A stretch of DNA of 64,000 nucleotides from Clostridium sp. DL-VIII. Lineage in GTDB: Bacteria > Bacillota > Clostridia > Clostridiales > Clostridiaceae. The notes beneath the pieces are model-generated. The model was not told the origin of the DNA and ran no database searches. It saw only the letters and a list, made by a program, of their open reading frames with translations. The DNA is taken from assembly GCF_000230835.1 (NCBI RefSeq), contig NZ_CM001240.1:155001-219000 (forward strand), read 5' to 3'. Shown here piece by piece: positions 53,713-63,971 of the stretch; within the stretch, counting starts at the first letter, position 1; every line of letters starts with the position of its first letter. A program made the position numbers and the translations under genes.

Positions 53713-55153
53713 ATGCTGTTTTAACTTTTCTTTTAGACTTAATTCCATATAATCTATATGCTGTAAGCATTGCTCCTATTGCACATATAACGGCTGCTGC
53801 AATATATACACAATACATTCCATAGACAAAAACGTCATTTCTTCCTTCTATGTATCCAGCAACATGATATCCAATTTTACTGCTCATTCGATTATACAAA
53901 AGAGTAGTTGAAAATGATATTCCAAAAACCATTCCAAGGTTTCTTACCAATGCATTTACTCCCCCAGCAATTCCTAGGTTTTTCTTATCAACTGTAGACA
54001 TTACTAGTGAATTATTTGGAGATTGAAACATTCCATTTCCAATAGTCATTATTGCTATAAATACAACTAACTCTCCTATATGAGAGTATTCATTCAAGAA
54101 TCCCATCAAAAACAAACCTAAACTAGTTCCTATAAGACCTACAAATGTTAAAACTTCTGAACCCACCCTATCAGACATATATCCACTTAAAGGTGATACA
54201 ACTGATAATATTATTGGAGACACCATCATTAAAAATCCAGTTATTGAAGGTGACAATTTCATCACGTATTCTAAATAGAATGGTAATATAATGTTTGCAC
54301 AACTTATCGCTACAAAAGAAATAAATGCACAGAATATACTAAGTGAAAATAATGAGTTGCTAAATATATCTAGCTTTAATAATGGAGCTGGAACCTTTCG
54401 CTCAACCTTTATAAATATAATAAATAATACAATTGAAACTATAAGTGAAATTATAATTCCTATATTATCATACCCAATGTCATTTCCTAAAGTTAATGCT
54501 CCAAATAGTAATATCATAGTTAAGCCAAATAAAACAGCTCCTAATACATCTAGCTTTTCACTTGATTCTGAAGTATTATTTTTAGGATGTGTCCTAATAG
54601 CTAGAATAAACGATAAAATACCTATTGGTACATTAATCAAAAAGATATATTGCCAGCTTAAAACAGAAACTATTATACCTCCTATTGGCGGCCCTACCAT
54701 AGCTCCTAACGCAACAAAGGTTCCATTTATCCCTAAGGCTCTACCTCGTTCATTCTTTGGAAACACATGTGTTATTATTCCTTGACTGGTAGACATAGTT
54801 CCCGCAGCACCTATTGCTTGTAAGCATCTTGCAAAAACTAATATTACTAATGAATCTGTAAATCCGCATAAAAAAGATCCAAATGTAAAAATTATAATTC
54901 CTAACTTAAAAATTGTAGTTTTTCCCTTAATATCAGCCAATCTTCCAAATATAAGAATAGTTCCTACAATAACTATTAAATAGCTGGTGACTACCCATTG
55001 AATTGATGCCATACTTACTGAAAGCTTATCTGCCATAACTGGCAATGCTACATTTACTATACTTCCATCAAGAGTAGCCATAAATGTCAGAAGCACAGTA
55101 GTAAATAATATTATCCATCTCTTATCATGTATTTTGTTATCTACATTCTCCAT
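53711..55153 (-). CDS. MFS drug exporter, DHA2 (14-TM) family
   Basis: This proton antiporter is 480 aa with about 14 hydrophobic segments. DHA2 features are LDGSIVNVALPVMA in segment 1, GRLADIKGKTTIFKLG (motif A), and ALGINGTFVALGAMVGPPIGG (motif C), as in EmrB/QacA/LfrA exporters. The substrate is not readable. It is monocistronic with no regulator adjacent except the ROK gene downstream. Confidence 0.9.
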   Translation of the reverse strand: MENVDNKIHDKRWIILFTTVLLTFMATLDGSIVNVALPVMADKLSVSMASIQWVVTSYLIVIVGTILIFGRLADIKGKTTIFKLGIIIFTFGSFLCGFTDSLVILVFARCLQAIGAAGTMSTSQGIITHVFPKNERGRALGINGTFVALGAMVGPPIGGIIVSVLSWQYIFLINVPIGILSFILAIRTHPKNNTSESSEKLDVLGAVLFGLTMILLFGALTLGNDIGYDNIGIIISLIVSIVLFIIFIKVERKVPAPLLKLDIFSNSLFSLSIFCAFISFVAISCANIILPFYLEYVMKLSPSITGFLMMVSPIILSVVSPLSGYMSDRVGSEVLTFVGLIGTSLGLFLMGFLNEYSHIGELVVFIAIMTIGNGMFQSPNNSLVMSTVDKKNLGIAGGVNALVRNLGMVFGISFSTTLLYNRMSSKIGYHVAGYIEGRNDVFVYGMYCVYIAAAVICAIGAMLTAYRLYGIKSKRKVKTA

Positions 55154-55435
55154 ATATTTTATCCTTTCGTATAAATTAGATTTTTCATATAAATAAGAAA
55201 CATAACTTATTTAGACTGCACTAACCAAAATGAAATACATAGTTACAATTGCAGCTGTATATGATTATAATATACTTTTATTATTTGCTCAAATAATGTA
55301 ATAATTCGTCGACTAATAAAATATTATCCACAGATATACTTTTTATTCTCAACTTATCCACATTTTATCCTTATTTTCTGAATAAAATCTATATCAGCTG
55401 TGTATAATTCTATATTAAACTAAAACTCATAAAAA

Positions 55436-55471
55436 ATACTCTCAAATGCATCGTTAGTGCATAGAGAGTAT
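55436..55471 (-). terminator. Terminator of the second chemoreceptor gene
   Basis: ATACTCTC (55436-55443) pairs with GAGAGTAT (55464-55471), with an inner ATGCA/TGCAT stem. On the minus strand a T6 run follows. The rest of 55154-55511 is AT-rich with no gene. Confidence 0.75.
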
Positions 55472-55511
55472 CTTTTCTTTTAACAATTTATCTTTACTGC
55501 ATTTTTCAATT

Positions 55512-57686
55512 CTACTTTAACTTAAATGATCCAACCATTTCATTTAAATTATCTGATGAATATTCTAAAACTTCAGTTGCATATTTTAATTGTCTTATTT
55601 CTAATAATATTTTTTTAACCATTGTTAGTGATTCTTCACTCTTATTTGAACTATTTTCAGTAGATTGCTCTACCTTGTCAGCCATAGTGCTAACACTGCT
55701 CATAACATCTCCAATATTTTGACTTTGAGTTGAAGTTATTTGAGTAATGGACTGCATAGCATCAGCAATTATGTTTATATCACTATTTATTTGATCAAAA
55801 GATGACATAGAATTTTTTACGCTTCCTGTTGATGTGTTTACTTGATTATTTATATCCCCTGCATACTTATAAGTAGCTTGTGTTTGTTCTTGAACCTGCT
55901 TAATAACATTGCTTATTGATTTCGTCGCATCTTCAGTTTCAAGTGCTAATTTAGATATTTCCTCTGCAACTACTGAAAATCCTTTCCCATTCTCCCCAGC
56001 TCTAGCAGCTTCAATTGATGCATTCAAAGCTAAAAGCTGAGTTTGTTTACTTATATTACTTATTACACTAATGACTTCACTTATCTCCTTTGAATATTCC
56101 TGTAATGTAGTAATAGAGTCTACAGCCTTACCTATTGTACTTTCTAAATCCTGCATGTTATTTAACACTTCTTTTGATGCATTTTGAGCTGTTGATGCAT
56201 TCTCATTTGTTCCTTCAATGATTCCTGAAACTTCTAAAATAAGACTCTCCATCTCTTGAATTGATGCTGTAATTTCAGAGAATTTATTTTTTGTATTTTG
56301 AAATACTGTATTATGCTCCTTAGAATTTTCTAGTAAACTCACAACCGTATTTTCAATCACTCCCATTCCTTCTTTAACATCACCTGTTATTCTTGAAACA
56401 GTATTTACAGAAGTCTTTGTAGTTTTGGCTGATTTTTTTACTCTGTCTAGCATACTAGCTTGATTGTTAATAAATTTATTAAACCATCTTGATAACTCAC
56501 CAATTTCATCTGATGACATCTTTTGAACTCTTTTTGTTAAGTTACCTTCACCTTCCGCAATATCCTGCAATATGTTTGTCGTCCTGCTTAAAGGTGATGA
56601 AATCATCTTTTTAGAAATTACTAAAGTAAATAAAGATAATATAATCCATATTGCTAAATTTGTTATTATACTTGCACTCGGCGCAAATCTCATTGTTATG
56701 TTATCTATTATTAGTAAAACTGCGGACATGATTGACACTGCCATTGGCATTTTAAGATTAATACTTTGAAAATTATATATTTCTGCTATATCTCCCTCAC
56801 ACATCATCCCCCAAACTTCATCACAGTTAGGAGGTGTTATTAATGTTCCCTTACCACCAACCATTATATGCCTATAATCAGGATATCCAGGCCAACAATC
56901 TAAATTCTCTCCATTTCTTATGGTGTTAGCCACTCCCTGGTGTAAATCATTAGTTGCTGGATCAGTAAACATAATTTCAAACTCTGTATGTTCTTTAATT
57001 TGAACTACTCCCCACTTTTTAGTTTTAACTCCCTCTTTAAGATTTTCTCCTAAAGTAAAAGTGTTGTCTTCAAATCTACTTCTCGAAATAGCCGTTCCTG
57101 GTTTAATTCCTCTATTTGACTTAACCATAAATAGATAATTATCTCCGGAGTCTTTGTATATGTGTGTATCCTCATCTTGAATTACATTGCTCATATCATC
57201 ATTTAATGTTCTGCAGCATAATACTCTGACTTCACCATTATGGTTTTTGCATTTACTAGAGAACATTAATGTAACATCATCAGCAAACTTCTTGCTGCTT
57301 ATGTCTGTGTCCAAAGTCCTTTTATCTATGTATGGACCATACATTAGTGGCCTGCCTTCTAATCCAGCTTTTAAATTAGGTAGATCACTCATATCTAATC
57401 CAATATGCTTTTTGCAAGAAGAAACTGATACTATTCCTTTTTCATCTAAGACAAATATTTCACAGAAATCTTCATGCTTTTTTACAGTTTCCTCTAAGTA
57501 ACTATAGACAATTTCATCATTATCTTCTAAAGCTATAAGTGAATTTTTAATATTTTCTAATTGTGCCCATTTATCATTAAACCAATTATCTAAGGCTTTT
57601 TTTCTTCCATTTGATATACCTTCAAAAACTTTTTCTGAATGTTCTTTTAAATCCCTATTTAATAAATACTTAAGTTTTAGATTCAT
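55512..57686 (-). CDS. Chemoreceptor with N-terminal sensor before its membrane segments
   Basis: This 724-aa methyl-accepting protein has an unusual order. The first 310 residues are soluble, with no signal peptide, and carry a Cache/PDC-like sensor with [15 protein letters not shown] and [14 protein letters not shown]. Two close hydrophobic segments follow (about 310-335 and 342-365), then a HAMP ([19 protein letters not shown]) and the signalling domain with [20 protein letters not shown]. The sensor is therefore probably cytoplasmic, with a membrane hairpin after it. GGGGGG precedes the ATG. A hairpin with overlapping alternatives lies in the leader. Confidence 0.88.
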   Translation of the reverse strand: MNLKLKYLLNRDLKEHSEKVFEGISNGRKKALDNWFNDKWAQLENIKNSLIALEDNDEIVYSYLEETVKKHEDFCEIFVLDEKGIVSVSSCKKHIGLDMSDLPNLKAGLEGRPLMYGPYIDKRTLDTDISSKKFADDVTLMFSSKCKNHNGEVRVLCCRTLNDDMSNVIQDEDTHIYKDSGDNYLFMVKSNRGIKPGTAISRSRFEDNTFTLGENLKEGVKTKKWGVVQIKEHTEFEIMFTDPATNDLHQGVANTIRNGENLDCWPGYPDYRHIMVGGKGTLITPPNCDEVWGMMCEGDIAEIYNFQSINLKMPMAVSIMSAVLLIIDNITMRFAPSASIITNLAIWIILSLFTLVISKKMISSPLSRTTNILQDIAEGEGNLTKRVQKMSSDEIGELSRWFNKFINNQASMLDRVKKSAKTTKTSVNTVSRITGDVKEGMGVIENTVVSLLENSKEHNTVFQNTKNKFSEITASIQEMESLILEVSGIIEGTNENASTAQNASKEVLNNMQDLESTIGKAVDSITTLQEYSKEISEVISVISNISKQTQLLALNASIEAARAGENGKGFSVVAEEISKLALETEDATKSISNVIKQVQEQTQATYKYAGDINNQVNTSTGSVKNSMSSFDQINSDINIIADAMQSITQITSTQSQNIGDVMSSVSTMADKVEQSTENSSNKSEESLTMVKKILLEIRQLKYATEVLEYSSDNLNEMVGSFKLK

Positions 57687-57744
57687 AACTAATCCCCCCA
57701 GAAATATTATTGCTTACTTATTCCTTAATACTTATAAAAAGAAA

Positions 57745-57790
57745 AGCACAAATAAAGATTTCTGAAATCTATATTTGTGCTACCGTAGCA
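57745..57790 (-). promoter_or_regulatory. Leader hairpin, possible attenuator, before the chemoreceptor
   Basis: AGCACAAATA (57745-57754) pairs with TATTTGTGCT (57772-57781), and AGATTT with AAATCT inside it. On the minus strand TTTTCTTTTT follows, so it looks like a terminator in the leader. TGCTAC-C-GTAGCA (57778-57790) overlaps its upstream arm and would compete. Confidence 0.4.
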
Positions 57791-57887
57791 TTAATTATCA
57801 ACTTTTTCTTATTTTTGATTTTATAGCATAATTATACCACTATATTCTTATTTGTGAATTGTTATTTTTCATAAATTTTAAAAAAAG

Positions 57888-57916
57888 AAAAAGCCTTATC
57901 TAAAATAAGGCTTTTT
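57888..57916. terminator. Terminator near the SEC-C gene
   Basis: AAAAAGCCTTAT (57888-57899) and ATAAGGCTTTTT (57905-57916) form a perfect 12-bp stem with a 5-nt loop and A/T runs on both sides. It ends the leftward SEC-C transcript. Confidence 0.85.
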
Positions 57917-57953
57917 ACTTACTAGATATTTACTTGATTTTGATTAGTAAATT

Positions 57954-58457
57954 CTATTTTTCTTTTCCACAGCATTTCTTATATTTCTTTCCACTTCCAC
58001 ATGGGCATAGATCATTTCTTCCAACCTTATCTAGGTTTCTTACAATTTTAGATTCTCTATATTCTTTTTGTATTTCATTTCTTTTTTCTGCTGAGAATAT
58101 TCCATCCCATTGTGGTAATGTATATAAATATTCTGCTTTAGCGTCTAGCATATTAAAATATAATTTGTCTAAGTTCACATCTAATGTTAATTCTGTATCA
58201 GCATCAATAGATTCAAGATCATATTGGCTCTTTAAACTATCATTTATTCCATCCATGAATCCCATAGCGAATTCTACTGTAGAATCATATTCACTTGCTA
58301 ACTTATTAATAGTAGTCTTTTTAGCATCCTTATGGCTTGCTAATATATCTTTATATATTGATTTTTCTAATTTACTATATTCTGCCCAAAAAGCATTTTC
58401 TCCTTTAGTTTTAACATAGTCAACAACCATGTCAGTCCAATCTGTATATAAACTCAT
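57954..58457 (-). CDS. SEC-C zinc-motif protein
   Basis: This 167-aa protein has a helical body (about 1-140) and a C-terminal SEC-C zinc motif, [20 protein letters not shown] (C-x-C-x8-CC type). SEC-C domains bind zinc and occur at the end of SecA and in many stand-alone proteins. The function of this one is unknown. It is monocistronic and runs from a GGGAGG site. Confidence 0.85.
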   Translation of the reverse strand: MSLYTDWTDMVVDYVKTKGENAFWAEYSKLEKSIYKDILASHKDAKKTTINKLASEYDSTVEFAMGFMDGINDSLKSQYDLESIDADTELTLDVNLDKLYFNMLDAKAEYLYTLPQWDGIFSAEKRNEIQKEYRESKIVRNLDKVGRNDLCPCGSGKKYKKCCGKEK

Positions 58458-58521
58458 TTTAAGTCCTCCCTTAAATCTTCATTTTTATATATAATATTTA
58501 TAAATTATAACCTGAAATAAA

Positions 58522-59313
58522 TCAAATTTCTATATAACTACTTGGATTGTGTCTATTTGCCATAGTTAATATTATGTCTTCCTTCTGCTTAATTCCATTT
58601 TGATTTAATACATTCAAAACAGTTTGATACGCCAAATCAGGATGATTATTGGTATTACTTAAGTGTCCCAATATAATCTTTTTATTAGTGAAACACTTAT
58701 ATAGTTCAACAATAGCACTTCCACAATCATCATTGGACAAATGCCCTATTTCACTAAGAATTCTTCTTTTTAATTGATATGGATATGGTCCAAACTTAAG
58801 CATATTAACATCATGGTTACTCTCAAGAAGTATAACCTCTGATTCTTTTATATTATCATAAATTTCCCTTGTAAAAGTCCCAAAATCTGTTGCTATACTT
58901 ACGCTCTTATTACCGCAGCTCACTGTATATCCCATAGGTGCCGCTGCATCATGTGGGATATTGAATGCTTTAATACTCATATCATTTAACTCTGTAACTG
59001 ATCTTTTGTCAATTATTTTTATATTGTGTTCTTTTACTTTTCCAATTGAATTTTCCATAGCTGACCAAGTATCTGCATTTGCATATATAGGAATGTCATA
59101 TTTTCTAGATAATACTCCTATTCCTTTAATATGATCACTATGTTCATGAGTTATAAAAATCCCATTTAATTCTCTTGGATCTTCATTAATCTCTTGCAAT
59201 GCCATATCTATTTTTTTACCCGGAAGTCCTGCATCAATTAGTATTTTGGCTTTATTTGAAGCAACAAACATACTATTTCCGCTACTGCCGCTATATAAAG
59301 AACAAAATACCAT
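58522..59313 (-). CDS. WalJ/YycJ-type metallo-beta-lactamase-fold hydrolase
   Basis: This MBL-fold protein is 263 aa. It opens VFCSLYSGSSGNSMFV, the YycJ signature, and holds the metal motif THEHSDHIKGIG, ATDFG, and NHDVNML. YycJ is a single- or double-strand-dependent 5' to 3' exonuclease linked to mismatch repair in Firmicutes. It lies 25 bp after murA on the same strand with AGGGGAGG, a small operon. Confidence 0.9.
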   Translation of the reverse strand: MVFCSLYSGSSGNSMFVASNKAKILIDAGLPGKKIDMALQEINEDPRELNGIFITHEHSDHIKGIGVLSRKYDIPIYANADTWSAMENSIGKVKEHNIKIIDKRSVTELNDMSIKAFNIPHDAAAPMGYTVSCGNKSVSIATDFGTFTREIYDNIKESEVILLESNHDVNMLKFGPYPYQLKRRILSEIGHLSNDDCGSAIVELYKCFTNKKIILGHLSNTNNHPDLAYQTVLNVLNQNGIKQKEDIILTMANRHNPSSYIEI

Positions 59314-59338
59314 TTAGAATCCTCCCCTTATAGAACTT

Positions 59339-60607
59339 TTATTGCTCATCAACTTCTATTCTTTTAATATCCGCACCTAACGCTCTAAATTTATTTTCTA
59401 TGTGAGGATATCCCCTATCAATATGTTCTATGCTAGTTATTTCAGTTATACCTTCAGCAACTAAGCCTGCTATAACCATAGCTGCACCAGCTCTTAAATC
59501 TGTTGCTTTTACTACCGCTCCAGTTAATCTTTGAGAGCCATCTATAATGGCCACCCTGCCTTCAACTTTTATATTAGCACCCATCTTTTTTAATTCATCT
59601 ATATGTTTATGTCTGTTTTCCCAAATTGATTCAGTAATTAAACTTCTTCCTGGTACTATACTTAATAGTGTTGACATCGGTTGTTGAATATCAGTTGGAA
59701 ACCCTGGATATGGAGTCGTTTTAATGTTAACTCCCTTAAGCTCAGAATTTACAGTGACTCTAATACAGTCATCACCTTCTTCAATTACAGCTCCCATTTC
59801 TGTAAGCTTAGCTGTTATTGACTCTAAGTGCTTTGGAATGACATTTTTTATATAAACATCTCCACGTGTTGCTACTGCTGCTATCATAAAGGTTCCAGCT
59901 TCTATTTGATCTGGTATTACGCTGTATGAGCATCCCTTTAATTTCTCAACGCCTTTAATTCTTATAACATCTGTTCCTGCGCCCTTTATATCTGCGCCCA
60001 TTGAATTTAAGAAGTTTGCTACATCAACAACATGAGGTTCTTTTGCTACATTTTCTAGTACTGTAACTCCTTCTGCAAGTGTTGCAGCTATCATTACATT
60101 TATAGTTGCACCTACTGAAACTACATCAAAAAATATATTCGCACCTACTAATTTCTTAGCTTTAATATTAACTGCTCCATGTTCTATTTTTACATCTGCA
60201 CCTAAAGCTTCAAAACCTTTTATATGTTGATCTATAGGCCTAACACCTATCGCACATCCACCTGGAAGAACTACCTTAGCCTTCTTAAAACGTGAGAGCA
60301 AAGCTCCTATAAAATAATATGAAGCTCTCATTCTTCTAGCATCATCTGTGCATGCATCAACATTATTAACATTAGTACTATCTATCTCTAAAGTATTATT
60401 ATCTATCTTAACTATATTGCAACCTAAACTTTTTAGTATTCTTTCTAAGCAATGTACATCTTCTATATCTGGTATGTTATCAATTATGCATTTTCCTTCA
60501 CTTGCCATTATTGCTGCTGGTAATATTGCTACTGCTGCATTTTTAGCTCCGTTTATCTCAACGCTGCCTTTTAGCAAGTTTCCGCCGTTTATAACTAATC
60601 TTTCCAT
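59339..60607 (-). CDS. murA: UDP-N-acetylglucosamine 1-carboxyvinyltransferase
   Basis: This enzyme catalyses the first committed step of peptidoglycan synthesis, adding enolpyruvate to UDP-GlcNAc. The length of 422 aa is normal. The active-site loop Cys is in [15 protein letters not shown], the position targeted by fosfomycin. [14 protein letters not shown] at the N terminus and [11 protein letters not shown] are also conserved. Clostridia often carry two paralogues (murA and murAA/murZ), and which one this is cannot be told here. Confidence 0.95.
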   Translation of the reverse strand: MERLVINGGNLLKGSVEINGAKNAAVAILPAAIMASEGKCIIDNIPDIEDVHCLERILKSLGCNIVKIDNNTLEIDSTNVNNVDACTDDARRMRASYYFIGALLSRFKKAKVVLPGGCAIGVRPIDQHIKGFEALGADVKIEHGAVNIKAKKLVGANIFFDVVSVGATINVMIAATLAEGVTVLENVAKEPHVVDVANFLNSMGADIKGAGTDVIRIKGVEKLKGCSYSVIPDQIEAGTFMIAAVATRGDVYIKNVIPKHLESITAKLTEMGAVIEEGDDCIRVTVNSELKGVNIKTTPYPGFPTDIQQPMSTLLSIVPGRSLITESIWENRHKHIDELKKMGANIKVEGRVAIIDGSQRLTGAVVKATDLRAGAAMVIAGLVAEGITEITSIEHIDRGYPHIENKFRALGADIKRIEVDEQ

Positions 60608-60795
60608 TGGAATTCACCCTATCCATTAAAAAATATATATCATCTAATTTTTGTATATAATAGTTTACATTATTAACCTATTTTATAATTAAAATCTACT
60701 TAATCATTATATCATAAACTAAATTTATTTAAATACTTTTTTCAGTGTATCACTACTTTTTTAAAAGTATATCATAATTTTTCGTGTATTTTTTA

Positions 60796-60951
60796 TTGAC
60801 ATAACTGGAATTATTGACCTATAAATTTTTATAATATAAAATTTGCTTAAATATTTGTTAAAATACTTGTAATTATCAGTATGAATATTATTCTTATTAA
60901 TTTTTATTTATTCCTCTATGTATTCTTTTATTTTGCGTATTGTGTTATAAT
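60796..60951 (+). promoter_or_regulatory. Two candidate promoters before the 2H-like gene
   Basis: TTGACA (60796-60801) with TATAAA (60820-60825) has an 18-bp spacer. A second, nearer, extended -10 reads TG-T-TATAAT (60943-60951). The rest of the 391-bp gap 60608-60998 is AT-rich with no gene. Confidence 0.45.
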
Positions 60952-60998
60952 TTATTAAGATTTTTAGTAATACAATAATTGAGATTGTGAGGTTTATC

Positions 60999-61538
60999 AT
61001 GAAGTACTATATAGTTGCATTATTTGATGAGGAAACCTATCAAGTAATATCCCCAATACAAAGAAACATGTCAAAGAAGTTTAGGGCAAATAGAAATTCA
61101 CCTGCACCTTTTGTTTTATTATCAACTATAGAAAATCCAAACTTAGATAAATTATATCCTGTTGTTGATAAAATCATTTCTCCCTATAAGAGTTTTAGAA
61201 TCGATGCTAGTGATTTAGTATACCTATTTGAGCCTACTAAAAGTATAAACTTAAAAATAGACGATAAGGGTTACATAAAAAGACTTTCTCGTAATCTTTT
61301 TGATACTTTAGAGATCAATGGATTCAGTGTAAAATCTTTTGGTGATAATTTTATTTCCCTTGCTAACTTAGGATATGTTCCAAAAGACTATAAAAAACAA
61401 GATGTAAAATTAAATTTTCCTGAAATATATGATGCAAATAACCTTATTAAACTAAGAATTAAGAGTGTGGAAATATGGAAGCTACCTACTGTAAAGAAAA
61501 ACACACCATTAAAATCTTATCTTTTAAAAGATTTCTAA
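60999..61538 (+). CDS. 2H-phosphoesterase-like protein without catalytic histidines
   Basis: This 179-aa soluble protein begins KYYIVALFDEETYQ and resembles the 2'-5' RNA ligase/LigT fold by strand pattern. The two expected HxT motifs are missing: the matching places read FVLLST and FISLAN. It is thus probably a non-catalytic relative or an unrelated family. ATG at 60999 is preferred over the GTG at 60987, because GTGAGGT forms the ribosome site. A very large AT-rich hairpin follows. Confidence 0.55.
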   Translation: MKYYIVALFDEETYQVISPIQRNMSKKFRANRNSPAPFVLLSTIENPNLDKLYPVVDKIISPYKSFRIDASDLVYLFEPTKSINLKIDDKGYIKRLSRNLFDTLEINGFSVKSFGDNFISLANLGYVPKDYKKQDVKLNFPEIYDANNLIKLRIKSVEIWKLPTVKKNTPLKSYLLKDF

Positions 61539-61626
61539 CACTATTTTTATTACTTGGTAAATATTTTATTACCTTACTTAAAGTAATTTTTTTACATAGA
61601 TACATATTATACTTAAATTTTCAAAT

Positions 61627-61722
61627 AACTGTCGTGTAATGATTTTTTAATATAATATATTGATTTTATATTTAGTATATTAGCAATATATTATATTATT
61701 TTTATCTTTTGCGACAGTTTTT
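61627..61722 (+). repeat. Large symmetrical hairpin ending in T6
   Basis: AACTGTCG (61627-61634) pairs with CGACAGTT (61712-61719). Inside, AATATAATATATTG (61649-61662) pairs with CAATATATTATATT (61684-61697), separated by 14-nt internal loops on each side. T6 follows. TTTCAAATAA flanks it directly (61619-61628 and 61739-61748). Confidence 0.6.
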
Positions 61723-61887
61723 TATTACTTGCGATTAATTTCAAATAAAACCCAGTTGCATTTTAAAATAATTCCTTAAATTATGAATTTTCTAAAAATA
61801 TTTTTTTGTATTCGTTTTCCGAACTTTCTTTTATTTTAAAGATTTTGTAAAATAAGATTAATTACAATAAATGTAGGAGGATTGAAC

Positions 61888-62364
61888 ATGAATATTCAGC
61901 CACTATTTAAAATGCAAAAAAAATATAATGATAGTTTACTTATAAATGAAGAGCTAGATCTACATAAGTTACAAGTTCGTAAAAACTTAGAATTCGCAAT
62001 AGCTATTGGTGATTTAGCTAATGAAACTAATTGTTTTAATTATTTATTAAATGATACTATTCCTGTCAATATAACTGAAATATTCAATAAGTATATAAAT
62101 TGTATTTCTCAAGCTTTAACACTAGGAATCGATCACAAGTATACAGATTTGATAGCAGTTTCAATGAATCCTAATGATTATTGCTTAAGTGATCAATTTT
62201 TAAATTTATATATTGATATTAATGATTTAATTGCCTCACCATCAATGGATCACTATTTAACTTTATTTGAAGACCTGTTAAGTCTAGGTTTAACATTAGG
62301 TTTTTCAGAATCTCAAATTCAATGCCAATTTGTTAAAGATTTAGATAATTTAGTAATTCTTTAA
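61888..62364 (+). CDS. Possible dimeric dUTPase-like protein
   Basis: This 158-aa helical protein has ELDLHKLQVRKNLEFAIAIGDLANET, similar to the all-alpha dUTPase/MazG metal-binding helix pair, followed by FNYLLND. A second acidic helix, SMDHYLTLFEDLLSLGLTLGF, would supply further ligands. Some Glu positions of the family are not obvious, so activity is uncertain. ATG at 61888 follows GGAGG. The upstream gap 61539-61887 holds only the hairpin at 61627. Confidence 0.55.
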   Translation: MNIQPLFKMQKKYNDSLLINEELDLHKLQVRKNLEFAIAIGDLANETNCFNYLLNDTIPVNITEIFNKYINCISQALTLGIDHKYTDLIAVSMNPNDYCLSDQFLNLYIDINDLIASPSMDHYLTLFEDLLSLGLTLGFSESQIQCQFVKDLDNLVIL

Positions 62365-62463
62365 TCGGACATATTTAAATTTATTATGTCTTTACATAAT
62401 AACATTTTTTATTTTATATAATATTTAGCACAGATAAGGGAATACTACTTTTGAGGTGGTATT

Positions 62464-62895
62464 ATGTTTGGAATAATATGTGCAATAATTTCTGGAATTG
62501 CTATGAGCGTACAAGGAGTATTTAATACAAGATTAGGTGAAAAAATAGGGGTATGGGAGACTACATTATTAGTTCAAATCATTGCCCTTATTGTTAGTCT
62601 TGTAGTTTTTTTCTTTCAAGGCAGTGGCGGTTACTCTCATTTAAAAGAAGCTAATAAACTTTATTTTTTAGGCGGTGTTTTAGGTGTTGTAATAACTTTT
62701 ACTGTAATGAAAAGTGTTAGTTCAATGGGGCCTACTCTAGGTATCGGTATTATATTAATATCTCAATTACTTGCTGCAGCAATTATTGATGCTTTTGGTC
62801 TATTTGGAAGCGAAAAGATTAGATTTCTCCCAAATCATTTTTTAGGTATTGCCATTATGATTGCCGGTATTGTAATATTTAAATGGAATCACTGA
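62464..62895 (+). CDS. YdcZ/DUF606 (DMT-type) membrane protein
   Basis: This 143-aa protein has five hydrophobic segments. SGIAMSVQGVFNTRLGEKIGVWETTLLVQ and later MGPTLGIGIILISQLLAAAIID are DUF606/YdcZ features. The family is a half-size drug/metabolite transporter relative, possibly dimeric. It lies 17 bp before the MBL-fold gene and probably forms an operon with it. GAGGTGG precedes the ATG. Confidence 0.85.
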   Translation: MFGIICAIISGIAMSVQGVFNTRLGEKIGVWETTLLVQIIALIVSLVVFFFQGSGGYSHLKEANKLYFLGGVLGVVITFTVMKSVSSMGPTLGIGIILISQLLAAAIIDAFGLFGSEKIRFLPNHFLGIAIMIAGIVIFKWNH

Positions 62896-62912
62896 GAAAG
62901 GAAGGATAAATC

Positions 62913-63728
62913 TTGAATCTTTTTTCTAATATTAATTTTTTATTCCATTTAACAGCAAATAACATAAAAGAGTATTTCAAAAAAAGTGCTGAGATAAAAT
63001 CTGATGAGATTTTAGAAAACTCGGTTAACTGGTTTGGTCATGCTACGACAGTTATTAATATATCTGACAAAATCATCATAACCGATCCTGTATTTTCCAG
63101 TTCATTAGGCTATTTTAAAAGAGTAGCAAAAAGACCATCATACATAAACAATTTAAGAGTTGATTATATACTGTTATCCCATGGACATATGGATCATTTG
63201 AATTTTTCATCACTTAGAAAATTAAATAAGGATGCAATTATTATTGTTCCAAAAGGATATGTTCGTCTTGCTAAATTATTAGGCTTCACAAAAGTATTTT
63301 TATTACATCCTGGAGATGTATATGAAGATGATTTTATAAAAATCACTGCCTACGAAGCTAATCATGATGGAAGACGCTTTTATTTTGGACACGATAATGA
63401 AAGTATTTCTTATTTAATTGAAAGAGAAAATAAGCGTGTATTTTTTGCAGGTGATACAGCTCTTACAAATAATTTCAAAGGTATTATCTGTGATGTAGCA
63501 TTAATGCCTGTAGGATGTTATAAACCTGATAGATTTTCGTACATGCATTGTACTCCAGAACAGAGCTATGAAATGTTTAAAATGATGATCTGCCCGATAA
63601 TGATACCTATTCATTATAAAACTTTTAGAATTTCACTTGAAGACTTTACTGAAACTAGAACATCACTTTTAAACTTAAATGATGAGTCTATTAAAATTAT
63701 AGATATAGGAGAAACTTATAGTTTTTAA
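62913..63728 (+). CDS. MBL-fold hydrolase, UlaG/NAPE-PLD-like
   Basis: This 271-aa enzyme has a single metallo-beta-lactamase domain: WFGHATTVIN, ILLSHGHMDHLNFSS (metal motif), NHDGRRFYFG, FFAGDTAL and MIPIHYKTF. The layout fits UlaG-like and N-acyl-phosphatidylethanolamine phospholipase D-like hydrolases. The substrate is uncertain. It starts with TTG six bases after GGAAGGA. It follows the YdcZ gene. Confidence 0.85.
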   Translation: MNLFSNINFLFHLTANNIKEYFKKSAEIKSDEILENSVNWFGHATTVINISDKIIITDPVFSSSLGYFKRVAKRPSYINNLRVDYILLSHGHMDHLNFSSLRKLNKDAIIIVPKGYVRLAKLLGFTKVFLLHPGDVYEDDFIKITAYEANHDGRRFYFGHDNESISYLIERENKRVFFAGDTALTNNFKGIICDVALMPVGCYKPDRFSYMHCTPEQSYEMFKMMICPIMIPIHYKTFRISLEDFTETRTSLLNLNDESIKIIDIGETYSF

Positions 63729-63733
63729 TCATA

Positions 63734-63797
63734 TAAATTGAATTTATATCAGCTTAATATCGTTAATATTAGGACAAGCTTATATAAATTCAATTTA
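63734..63797. repeat. Long inverted repeat after the MBL-fold gene
   Basis: TAAATTGAATTTATA (63734-63748) pairs with TATAAATTCAATTTA (63783-63797). The stem continues with AGCTT/AAGCT after one mismatch, and AATAT pairs within the loop. No T-run follows on the plus strand, so a simple terminator is doubtful. Confidence 0.55.
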
Positions 63798-63971
63798 CTC
63801 TGATTCATATTTCTTAAAAGCTATATTAAATTTTTTAACCCCAAAAGTAAATTCGATTCCACATCTATTTTTAACTCTCCTTTTTATCACTTCTATTTTT
63901 ATTAAATTTATATTAACAAAATATCTATTTTTCATATAATATATTGAAGTAATAATATTTTGGAGAGCTAT

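Noticed and set aside
57691..57850. Cyclic-di-GMP riboswitch before the chemoreceptor
   Set aside because: The conserved GEMM core is absent; only simple hairpins are present.
63795..63935. 46-codon minus-strand frame opening MKNRYFVNINLIKIEV
   Set aside because: No ribosome site, and its end falls inside the long inverted repeat, so a chance frame is likelier.
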